Positions 20,098-28,680 of a stretch of DNA of 64,000 bases are shown here, one piece after another (within the stretch, counting starts at the first letter, position 1; every line of letters starts with the position of its first letter). Under the pieces are notes generated by a model. That model was not told the DNA's origin. It saw only the letters and a program-made list of their open reading frames with translations, and did no database searches. Location: contig JAPDRN010000085.1 of assembly GCA_030247855.1 (NCBI GenBank), positions 1 to 64,000 of the forward strand, given 5' to 3'. Source of the DNA: Knufia peltigerae. Lineage: Eukaryota; Ascomycota; Eurotiomycetes; Chaetothyriales; Trichomeriaceae. The translations under genes and the position numbers were made by a program.

Positions 20098-22040
20098 CTA
20101 GTCATGCGTCGCCCACACGGCCCACTCGTCCCTCTCGCCTTCCCTCATCCCCGGGGGAAGCTGACCCGTGCGCCCGACGAGCACCTCGCCTTTCCCACGT
20201 TTGAGGTACCTCCCGTCACCTGGGCTCCCCAGTATGCCACGTCCGTGGCCTTCGCGTAACTCGACGTCACGGTCCCACTTGACCTCACCGCGCAAGATGG
20301 TGTACCGTGGCCAGTTGCAAACCTTCACACCTTCAAAGGGGGTGTAGTCTATACTGTGGTGCAACATGTCGTTTGTGATTGTCAGTCCGCCTTCGGCCAC
20401 GCCGGTGTGCCCGGGAGAAGGGTACCAGATGGTGATGTCTGCGTCGAACCCCGGGGCGATGGTACCTTTACGCCCCGAGAGTCCGTACAGCCGCGCGGGA
20501 TTCGTGGAAGTCAATTCCACAAATTTCGGTAGAGAGAGTCGCCTCGAAGGCGGGGTGTCGACGTTTGTGGCGGCGTCGAAGAGCAACGGAAGTCGCGTCT
20601 CCAAACCCGGAAGACCGTTGGGGATTTGTGCGAACGTAGGGACGGTCTGAGAAGCCGCGGCGTCGATCAGGGGTTTGCGTTTCCCACCCGGAGAGTTGTA
20701 AAGACTTGGAGCGTGGTCGGAAGAGACGGTGGTGATGGTGCCGTTCAACATGGCGTCCCAGATCGACTGAAGGTCAGAAGTGGAGTGTCGGAGCGGTGGA
20801 GCACAAACGTGCCGGGCACCGGCCCATTCGTCTTCGACTTCTTCTTCTTCTTCTTCTTCGCCACCGCCGTGGGAGGGTGAGTGTGAGGGTGAGTGAGGTT
20901 CTGGAGCTAGGGCAGCCGGGACAGATGTAGCTGCCAGTTTCGAGGACAGGAGATACAAGTAGTGAGGACACGTTTCGGCGTGAACAGGCAGAAGAGATTT
21001 CGATTGAGCCTTGCGCGCGTGGGAGATGGCTACGGGTGAAGACATGTGGACAATCAGGATCGGTGTGGAGGTCAGCGTCGAGAGAGAAATTGCTCGGTTG
21101 GTGGCTTCGGACTCGGCGATCTGTGGACGAGCAATTGCATGGTATTTGGGGAGAGTTCGAGAGTTGCGGAGGAGTCGGCTCGTAATCCTTTTTCGAAAGA
21201 GAGTCTGTGAGCTTTTGTCTTTGATCAAGAATACTCAAGGGCAGTGTTGGGAAGAGGAGGACACGGAGAATGTGGGGACAACATGTCAAAATAGGGGGAT
21301 GATGATGGTGGTGATGGTCATGCGATACATACATATCAATCATGTCGCTGTTTTCGGCATGAATCATCGTCGTCACACCCAGTGCTCTCGCTTGCATCAT
21401 AATCTCGAGCATATCACCGTCACCGAGTTTCATCGCCGGATAGGTCATGTAGAGTTTGACGCTCGTGATGCCTTCTTGATCGACCATCGCTTTCAGTTCG
21501 TGCTGGAGAATCTTCTCGGTCGGCTTCGTCAGGATCAAATGGAACCCATAGTCGATGTAGGATTGGCCGTCGGCACGACTGTGGTACTCTTTCACAACGG
21601 GAAACAGTGACTCTTGGGTCCTCGACTGTGTCGCGAATGCGAGGATCGTGGTGGTCCCACCGGCCAGAGCTGACCGGGACCCAGTCAACCATTTGTCGCC
21701 GGTCGGAGCATTGTCCTGGTGCAAGTGAACGTGCGAGTCCACGCCGCCGGGAGTCACATAGGCTCCCTCCGCATCGACGACCTTGGTAGATGCTCCGACG
21801 GGAAGAAAAAGCGCTATGGCGACAATGATGCCATTCTTGATGCCGATCGAGAGCCCCGGTTGCAGGACTTCGGACGCTGTGACCTGTGTGTAAAATTATG
21901 GAACTGGTTAACACTTGCCCAGTAACCTTCTGCAAGACGAAGAAGCCTCTTCAAAGTATAGATCCGAGTTTACTGACAATAGTGGCATTCTTGATGATGA
22001 GGTCAAAGTCCATGCTTCCTTCATTGCCTATATCACCCAT
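20098..22040 (-). CDS. dihydropyrimidinase / hydantoinase
   Basis: Three exons (21978-22040, 21333-21883 and 20098-21187) give 567 aa. It hydrolyses dihydrouracil or dihydrothymine (or a 5-substituted hydantoin) to the N-carbamoyl product, the second step of reductive pyrimidine catabolism. Amidohydrolase metal ligands are visible: VDSHVHLHQD (HxH), SVKLYMTYP (the Lys that becomes carbamylated), MIHAENSDMID, LPVHAETCPHYL and TVSSDHAPS. The third exon starts at 21187 with G-ATT-ACG, giving MIDMITSRLLRN, which aligns without a gap to fungal homologues; reading through the intron gives a His-rich nonsense stretch instead. A Gly/Glu-rich insertion (seven consecutive Glu, from the CTT tract) lies after SSKLAATSVPAA. 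Confidence 0.93.
20838..20859. repeat. (CTT)7 microsatellite coding for poly-Glu
   Basis: CTT repeat on the plus strand, read as GAA codons in the minus-strand dihydropyrimidinase gene. It sits inside a surface insertion, so length variation should be tolerated. Confidence 0.8.
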
Positions 22041-22524
22041 GGTAACGTACAAACGTGATATCTCGTGTTAGTATCGAGCGCAAGTTCTGGACATTATCTT
22101 CCTTTCAACACATTGTTTCAAAGACCCCACCGGCGGACGGAATGTTTCAGATACTTATCCTACCCGCGAGCGCAGCTCTGATAAGATTTGACTCGAGGAA
22201 CACGTTCACAGTGAAATAGATAGAGGTGCATGTCAGTGATCGATGGGATGTAGAGAGACACGGCCAAGGTTGACGGTAAAGTCCGATGGAGAAAAGGGGT
22301 TGTCCGTAATGCATCTTCATTGGTGTTGGAGACAGTCGAGATGCCATTGTTCTGAATTCTCTTGATCCTTTCTTTCCGACTATCTATCACTGGCCTTTCG
22401 TAACCATGATCATGCCTCGGAGACCTGTTGCCTCAATATCAACTTCAAAATGCAGAATTCTTTCAACTTTTTCCTGACACGCCAATCATTCATGGTCCAA
22501 TATCTCGATTTGCCAGTTCACTTT
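22041..22524. other. intergenic region, dihydropyrimidinase promoter
   Basis: About 480 bp between tandem minus-strand genes. No supported gene; small frames at 22147-22390 are not conserved in appearance. Confidence 0.5.
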
Positions 22525-24159
22525 CTATTTTCCTGTTGGAATCTTGAAGAAAACACCAGGCGAATCCTTCGTCGCAGCCTTGTCACATCTGAAGTATCCT
22601 TTTCGGTCGAACTGAATGAAGTCGTCCACCTTAATATCCCATACGTTGCAATCAGCTTCGGCATAGGATTTGAACTCGCTCTTTGGCGTCAAAAAGTCCT
22701 CCCAGTGCTCCTCCTCTTCTTCGGTCAGCTTGTCCTTTGCCAACAAGTGATCAAAATCGACTAGCTCGACGGGACACAGCTCTTGATCCTTGGACAACCA
22801 GGTGACCTTCTTCTTCGTGGCCTTGAAATCACCGTCGAGATGTAGCTCAAGTTCCATAGAAGCAACATTCCCAAGAGCGTTAACGCCGTCCGTGATATCA
22901 GCTTTGTCCCCTGTTTTCGCATACTGGATGTTGCGAACATATGCATTACCCCAGTTCATGAGCGTAATCTCCTCGCCTTCAGCGAAAGTTCTGGCATCTT
23001 CCTGCTCGAGAATGACATTCTGGCTGTACCAGACTTTCTTCTCACCAAGATCATATTTGGCGTGCCTTGGCTTGGCCTCGGAGTAAGGCTCCTCTTGAAG
23101 ACCCTTGACTTTGCAGACTACCGAGTCCTTATCGATTGCAGTATATCGGCCGGCTTTGAGATCGATGACTTTCTTGTTCATAGTCCAGATAGTGTGCCAA
23201 TCCATGTTGACGACGTTCTTGCTGGGCCCCTGACTGACCATGAAATCTCGAAGACCTTCGACAGTCATGCCACGTCGTCTGATACCTCTGACGGTGGGGA
23301 AACGAGGGTCATCCCAACCAGATACGACGCCAGCATTGACAAGCTTTGTCAGCTTTCGCTTCGACATCAGAGTGCGGACGAACTGAATCTTGGAGAAAGT
23401 CCAGATGTAGACTGGTCTCAACTCCAGGGCCTTCAGGATCCATTTGTACTGAGCATCTTGATCGTTGTATTCAGTCGTTCTCAAGGCATGAGTGACTCCT
23501 TCAAGAGAGTCGACGACAGGACAAGCGAATTGATACGTAGGATAAGCCTTGTACTTTTCACCAGTTCGGTGGTGCGGAGTTTGATTCTTGGGACATCGGT
23601 AGATGACAGGATCCCGTAGAGAGGCATTGTCGTTGGCATGTGAAATCTTGGCTCGGATGCACCATTTCCGCCCTTCCTCAGTGCCCTTCTTCATCTCCTC
23701 GTATCTTGCAAGGTTGTCCTCAATGCTCTCGTCTCTTCTTGCACTGGGCTCACGTGCCAGTCTCATTGCACTGATCACGTCGCCCGGAGTATCATCTGCA
23801 TATGCCTTGCCGGCCTTTATGATTTTCACACATTGCTCGTCAATGTGGTCAAAGTAATCGCTCGTGTAGGAGATTGTGTCAGGCTTGATTCCGAGCAAGG
23901 CAACGTCCTCTCGAATTGCATCTTGATATTCAGCATTCTCTTTTTCGGTATTCGTATCGTCAAATCGCAAGATCAATTTTCCGTTGTACTGGATGTGTGC
24001 AAAGTAGTCATTGAGGAGAGCGGCTTTCGAGTGGCCAATGTGTAGGTAACCTGAAGGCTCGGGGGGAAATCTTGTTACTACACCAGCAGCGGCGTTGGGC
24101 AGTTCCATCTGCTTTATTTTTGGGGCTTTTTTGCCCTTGGGGGCATTGTTGGCAGCCAT
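22525..24159 (-). CDS. GUS1: glutamyl-tRNA synthetase, archaeal/eukaryotic (cytosolic) type
   Basis: Single exon, 544 aa from ATG 24159; a longer frame upstream lacks an ATG. It charges tRNA-Glu with glutamate. RFPPEPSGYLHIGHSKAALL contains the class I HIGH signature and LMSKRKLTKLV the KMSKS-like loop. FDDTNTEKE and TEYNDQDAQYKWI are active-site blocks of the GluRS/GlnRS group, and the C-terminal half is the beta-barrel anticodon-binding domain typical of eukaryotic enzymes. The closeness of these blocks to cytosolic GluRS distinguishes it from the bacterial-type mitochondrial enzyme. Yeast Gus1 is 708 aa with an N-terminal GST-like domain that binds Arc1. Here only about 20 Lys-rich residues precede the catalytic domain, so that domain is missing from the model. 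Confidence 0.93.
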   Translation of the reverse strand: MAANNAPKGKKAPKIKQMELPNAAAGVVTRFPPEPSGYLHIGHSKAALLNDYFAHIQYNGKLILRFDDTNTEKENAEYQDAIREDVALLGIKPDTISYTSDYFDHIDEQCVKIIKAGKAYADDTPGDVISAMRLAREPSARRDESIEDNLARYEEMKKGTEEGRKWCIRAKISHANDNASLRDPVIYRCPKNQTPHHRTGEKYKAYPTYQFACPVVDSLEGVTHALRTTEYNDQDAQYKWILKALELRPVYIWTFSKIQFVRTLMSKRKLTKLVNAGVVSGWDDPRFPTVRGIRRRGMTVEGLRDFMVSQGPSKNVVNMDWHTIWTMNKKVIDLKAGRYTAIDKDSVVCKVKGLQEEPYSEAKPRHAKYDLGEKKVWYSQNVILEQEDARTFAEGEEITLMNWGNAYVRNIQYAKTGDKADITDGVNALGNVASMELELHLDGDFKATKKKVTWLSKDQELCPVELVDFDHLLAKDKLTEEEEEHWEDFLTPKSEFKSYAEADCNVWDIKVDDFIQFDRKGYFRCDKAATKDSPGVFFKIPTGK

Positions 24160-24453
24160 GTTGACTGTGTTTGGTATAGAAGATGCTGGGAATCGTGGAG
24201 TGAGGGAGAAGAAGATCAAGGATTCACTTTATTCAAACCTCGAAACTTCTGCGCACATTGGAGGGGGAAAGCCTTTACAGTACGTGGGGAAATGATCGGC
24301 CATAGACTTATGTCAGCCTTGCCATTCTTGTCAAATCTTGCAAAACCGCCAAGCTCAGCCTCGCGATTTCGAGCTCCTAAAGTTGCGGACTTTTGGATTT
24401 AATGTCTGGTGGAAAGGAATTGATATCCTTCATTCCCACGTTCATATATAGAG
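24160..24453. promoter_or_regulatory. bidirectional promoter, GluRS / mitoribosomal uL1m
   Basis: The two start codons are 294 bp apart and diverge, so this stretch must serve both. It pairs a cytosolic-type tRNA synthetase with a mitochondrial ribosomal protein. A TATA-like CATATATAG lies at 24443-24451, directly before the uL1m ATG and too close to act as a TATA box. Confidence 0.6.
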
Positions 24454-25473
24454 ATGGAGGCATCTCGTGGTCTCGCAGCTGCGACTAAGCGACTATGCTG
24501 CTCCACAACTTCGTCCTTTCTCTCGTCGTTCACTTCTCTCCCGAAAACCGCGACCCGATCCTTTTCATCAGTTCCTATTCTGTTTGCGCCTCGATCGAGC
24601 AAGGACAAGGCGGCAGCAGCAAAAGCAAAGAAGAGAAAGAAGAGGCATCAGACATTCAGGCAGTATGACTTGAAGGACATGCAGCAATTCACCCTTTGTG
24701 AAGCCATGCGGTAAGAGAGAAATTTACATACGTTTTGGCCAGAAGCTCATAGGTTTCAGCTACATCAAAGCAATGGAAGTTACTCGTGATCCGGACGTGT
24801 CGAAATACGATATTCACATCAAGTTAAGAACGAAAAAAGACGGTCCAATTATTCGTAACCAGATCAAATTGCCTCATGCAGTCAAACAAGATATCAAAGT
24901 GGCAGTCATCTGTCCTCCCGACTCACCAGCGGCGAAACAGGCCAGAGATGCAGGTGCAGCCTTTGTGGGCGAGGAGGAAATATTCCAACGTGTGAAGGAA
25001 GGAAAGATCGACTTCGACCGATGCATAGCTGTGACATCCTCTCTTCCGAAGCTGGCCAAGGAGGGCTTGCCCCGGATTTTGGGTCCTCGAGGCTTGATGC
25101 CGAGTGCAAAATTGGGTACAGTGGTGGACAAGCCAGGCCCGGCTGTCAGAAACATGCTGGGCGGTAGCATGTACAGAGAAAGAACTGGTGTTGTTCGCAT
25201 GGCAGTGGGCAGACTCAGTTTCACGCCAGAACAGCTCAGAGACAATGTGAAAGCATATGTCAGTGCTGTTAGGAAGGATGCTAATGCTTTGAGTGACCAG
25301 ATCGTCAAGGAGGTCTCCGAAGTGGTAGGTCGAGTTGACTGACTGGTTTGCTGCCTCTTACTAACTGCCATTAGGTTCTCAGCTCCACCAACACGCCAGG
25401 TTTCTCGCTGAATGGCGAATTTTATAGAGCATCTCCGGGGGCCCCTACACCGCAGGAATTGGCTGTTGCATAA
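24454..25473 (+). CDS. MRPL1: mitochondrial large-subunit ribosomal protein uL1m
   Basis: Three exons (24454-24710, 24760-25324 and 25375-25473) encode 306 aa. The N-terminus is a Ser/Thr/Arg-rich presequence followed by a very basic stretch KAKKRKKRHQTF. The uL1 fold shows HAVKQDIKVAVICPP, KEGKIDFDRCIAVTSS, and the hallmark rRNA-binding motif GPRGLMPSAKLGTVV, ending in two-strand elements such as TGVVRMAVGRLSFTPEQL. The third exon supplies only the tail LSSTNTPGFSLNGEFYRASP. Introns are 49 and 50 nt. uL1m forms the L1 stalk near the tRNA exit site of the mitochondrial ribosome. Confidence 0.94.
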
Positions 25474-25619
25474 TGTCGTCAAGTTTTTATCAGCACATGT
25501 ACAGAATGTATTCGTAGACGAACGGCGCTCGGAAAATGGGGAGTTCTGTTCGGTTCTTCATATCGATCAACTTCGTAAACCCCCCAGGATATAGCATCAT
25601 TGTTTGTACAAGCTCTTCT

Positions 25620-26502
25620 TCAGCCCTCTACAGCCCCTCGAAGTTGCAACATTTGCTGCTTGAATTTGACTTGGGGTTCTTGTTTGATCGCAGCCTCGAG
25701 ATCTGACAACAAAATCTCTTGGATTTTCCGTGTCCGTGAATCTTGTGCCAATATGAAGGGGTGATGTGGGCTGAATCGACTGATAAGATGTTTTAATATC
25801 AGAAACTCTTCCACTCGTCTTCTTAACCGTGGTGGGATGCTTTTGTCATCGGATTCATAATCGTCGTCACTGTCATAATTCATGCTCTCTGTCCAGCCTT
25901 CGCTCCATGCATCATTGGCATTCCCGTGGCCATTGCTCTCCGTTGTATTTGCGGACCTGATGCTGGTGATATTCAGTTTCTCTTCCAGCTGCTCCAACCG
26001 TTCTGCAATCTCCAAAAGGGACCTTGCGATCCCTGTATCTTGCTTGAGAGCCTTCTTCTGCTTCAGTAAATCCGCCACCTCGTTGCTTCTCGTGTCGACT
26101 TTATCTCTGATTGCCTTGACCTCGCGTTGAAACCCAAGCAGACCTAGTCTGATATCTTCTATCCTTTCTTCACCGCCGGATAGTGTAGACCCCAAAGAGA
26201 GAAAGTCCTGGTAGTTGTCATTCACCAAATCTACCAGCTCTTTGTTCAGTGTCTGGCTCAACTCGCGAAGTTCGGTCTGTAGGTCTTCTAGTGTCTGAAA
26301 GCGATTGGACAAGCCCGAAAGGAATGTGGCCGCATCAAAGTCTGGCGTAAGGAAGGCTGAGCGATCTAGAGGTTTTGGAAATGGCAGAGGCGCATCATCG
26401 TCAACATCAGAGCCAGAGTCTGACCCGCCAAACTAGGAAAGTGTTAGCATCGACGCAAGTCCCAGTCCAAGGTGGTGAGCGCACATAAAATCTACTACTC
26501 AT
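25620..26502 (-). CDS. COG2: conserved oligomeric Golgi complex subunit Cog2
   Basis: Two exons: a tiny first one of six codons (26485-26502, MSSRFY) and 25620-26432, together 276 aa. Cog2 is in lobe A of the COG tether for retrograde intra-Golgi vesicles. The junction yields MSSRFYFGGSDSGSD, then PFPKPLDRSAFLTPDFDAATFL and the Cog2-N block LSNRFQTLEDLQTELRELSQ, NDNYQDFLSLGSTLSGGEER. A coiled coil extends over about residues 65-170. Fungal Cog2 is short, essentially this N-terminal part, so the protein is complete. Convergent with uL1m (146 bp) and head to head with SGT1 with only 56 bp between start codons. Confidence 0.9.
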
Positions 26503-26558
26503 TGTGTTCTTTTCTTTTCATCCTCTCACATCACAACTTTCACGACACAATCACAGCC

Positions 26559-28124
26559 ATGGGGAATGTTCTTAGTCGTGTGTTCTGGTGGTTGCTGTTT
26601 CTTGACGGTAACAATGAGGAAGCCACTTTACAGAACGATGAGGCTGAACCGGCTTTAGTCGGAGATACCGGCACATCTTCGGCAGTCGAAACATCAAATG
26701 CATCTGAAAGTGAAAGTGCTGTGAACATTCTCTCAACAATCAACACCTACATCAACACTCCTCCCACTGATAACAAAGTCGAAATGGAAGCCGCTGCTCG
26801 TGCCTCTAAGGCTTTGGAGAATGGAGATTTCCGTGGTGCTTTGTCTGCCTACACCCAAGCCCTTATTGAGCATCCCCTGTCGCCAGACTACCTCACTCAG
26901 CGATCGACTGCGTTTGCCCGCCTCAAACCACCCCGCAATGACCTCGCCTTGAAAGATGCAGAGCTCGCTCTGATTTCTGCCAAAAGCCGTGCCGTCAGAG
27001 AGAAGATCCAGGCTGCTCAGTTCAGAAGAATGGTCACACTCTACAGTCTTGGTCGTTATGCTGATGCCGCGTTCCTTGTTGAGAAATTGAAGTCATTCAT
27101 TCCAAAAGACAGCAAACCAGGCAAGATGCAAGTCGACATGTGGGCAGCCAAATGTAATACCAAAATCAAATCCAACCCAGACCAGACCGTCACAATCAGA
27201 GAATACCCAGAATTTCCCTCTGGCCTTCCACCCCAGTCAGAAATGGTTGGAAATTTCAAGGCTCAGTTGGATTCCGAGGGAAATTATGTCTTTCCAGAAG
27301 ATGTTGCTGCACTCAGCACTTCACAACAAACCAAAACTGCTACATCTTCTACAGAAGCATCAACTGATGTCAAGAACACCACTGACTCTCAATCTTCGAC
27401 TGCCACCGCCGCAACAATCCCCAAGATCCGACATGAGTGGTATCAAAACAACCAAAACGTCACATTGACTCTCTATGCGAAAGGTGTCTCCAAGGATGCA
27501 GCAGATATCGAGATCAATGCTGATTCTGTTTCCATCTCCTTTCCCCACCCTTCGAATCCAAATTCAACGTTCAATTTCACCCTTGACCCGCTATTCGCAC
27601 TCATCGACCCAACTCAGAGTACCTCCAACGTCATGTCTACCAAGGTAGAATTGACCCTTCGCAAGGCGCAGGCCGGTCAGAAGTGGCACAACCTTGAAGG
27701 AAGTGGAATTGCCTTGCGTGCTTCTGGTCAAGATACTTCATCACTCTCAGCCTCTACCACAGCAGCCATCCAACCACCTCCTGTTGCTCAAACCGCGCCA
27801 TCCTACCCAACCTCCTCTCGTACCGGTCCGAAAAACTGGGACAAGCTTGCGGACGACCTCCATGCGCAGTCCAAGGGCAAGAAGAAGGAGAAGACCACTG
27901 GGTCAGCCAGTGGCGATGATGAAGAAGAGGCGGACGTCGACTCCGACTATGACGGAGACGCCGTCGATGGCTTCTTCAAGAAGCTCTACGCCGGCGCCGA
28001 CCCGGACACTCGTCGTGCCATGCAAAAGTCCTTCCTCGAGAGCCAGGGCACGGCTCTCAGCACCAACTGGTCCGAAGTTGGTAAGGGGAAGGTGGACGTC
28101 GTCAAGTCCAAGGACGACGAGTGA
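26559..28124 (+). CDS. SGT1: Sgt1, Hsp90 co-chaperone (TPR-CS-SGS)
   Basis: Single exon, 521 aa from ATG 26559 (context CAGCCATGG). Sgt1 links Hsp90 to Skp1 for kinetochore and SCF assembly. TPR region about residues 76-190 (ASKALENGDFRGALSAYTQA), CS domain about 288-380 (IRHEWYQNNQNVTLTLYAKG) and SGS domain about 422-521 (NWDKLADDL, GDAVDGFFKKLYAGADPDT). Between TPR and CS is a Thr/Ser-rich linker. The frame carries an N-terminal extension of about 75 residues absent from yeast Sgt1. It begins MGNVLSRVFWWLLF, a textbook N-myristoylation start followed by hydrophobic residues, then an acidic linker. Met76 would be the conventional start. See findings. Confidence 0.93.
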   Translation: MGNVLSRVFWWLLFLDGNNEEATLQNDEAEPALVGDTGTSSAVETSNASESESAVNILSTINTYINTPPTDNKVEMEAAARASKALENGDFRGALSAYTQALIEHPLSPDYLTQRSTAFARLKPPRNDLALKDAELALISAKSRAVREKIQAAQFRRMVTLYSLGRYADAAFLVEKLKSFIPKDSKPGKMQVDMWAAKCNTKIKSNPDQTVTIREYPEFPSGLPPQSEMVGNFKAQLDSEGNYVFPEDVAALSTSQQTKTATSSTEASTDVKNTTDSQSSTATAATIPKIRHEWYQNNQNVTLTLYAKGVSKDAADIEINADSVSISFPHPSNPNSTFNFTLDPLFALIDPTQSTSNVMSTKVELTLRKAQAGQKWHNLEGSGIALRASGQDTSSLSASTTAAIQPPPVAQTAPSYPTSSRTGPKNWDKLADDLHAQSKGKKKEKTTGSASGDDEEEADVDSDYDGDAVDGFFKKLYAGADPDTRRAMQKSFLESQGTALSTNWSEVGKGKVDVVKSKDDE

Positions 28125-28680
28125 GGTGATGTGGTCGGCGTTGGGCCTGGCGCCAAAGGCGTCAATCGATACCCCTGGGGTCTGCTGTGTTTTCCTTGTT
28201 TGCATTGGCGAGTGTTGTGAGCTTATTAATGAGAAATGTGAGATGAGAATGAAACTGGGCTTGATAGCAAAAATGAAGAGTGAAGATGAAAATAAAAGCG
28301 TTCCATTTCCTGCCATTGCTACTTCCGTTGCCATGTATTGTGTACTCCATGTTTAATGATGTTATGGATCAAGGGATTGTCTATCACGTTTACCTCGTGT
28401 CTAATAATGTGTGTGTGTGATAGCAATGGCTCTCATTTTCTTTGATTGTTTGTTTTTTTCGATTTACCCAGGTGGTCGTCTCGGGTGCATTTGGATCATG
28501 GTTCGACTTTTGTTCAATAAGAATAGGTAGGACGAAATCTATCTCTCATGGGTTTTGTATCATCATCTCTATCTAGTCTCATCGTGTCGTGCTTCCATTT
28601 TCATCTTTCATTTCTGCTGTTTCTCCAGTCAACATCAACACCGACAACATCACCTCTCCAACCATCCAATATTTGGCCAT
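28125..28680. other. convergent intergenic region
   Basis: Shared 3' flanks of SGT1 (plus) and the four-TM protein gene (minus). It has a short GTGTGTGTGTG run near 28411 and T-rich stretches. No gene seen. Confidence 0.5.

Noticed and set aside
21188..21332. Frameshift or pseudogene in dihydropyrimidinase (His-rich stretch and change of frame)
   Set aside because: A phase-2 intron with GTATGT donor and CGAAAAAG acceptor removes the His stretch and restores an exact family alignment (MIDMITSRLL).
24160..24219. GluRS start at 24219
   Set aside because: That codon is TTG; the first ATG is 24159 with a good context.
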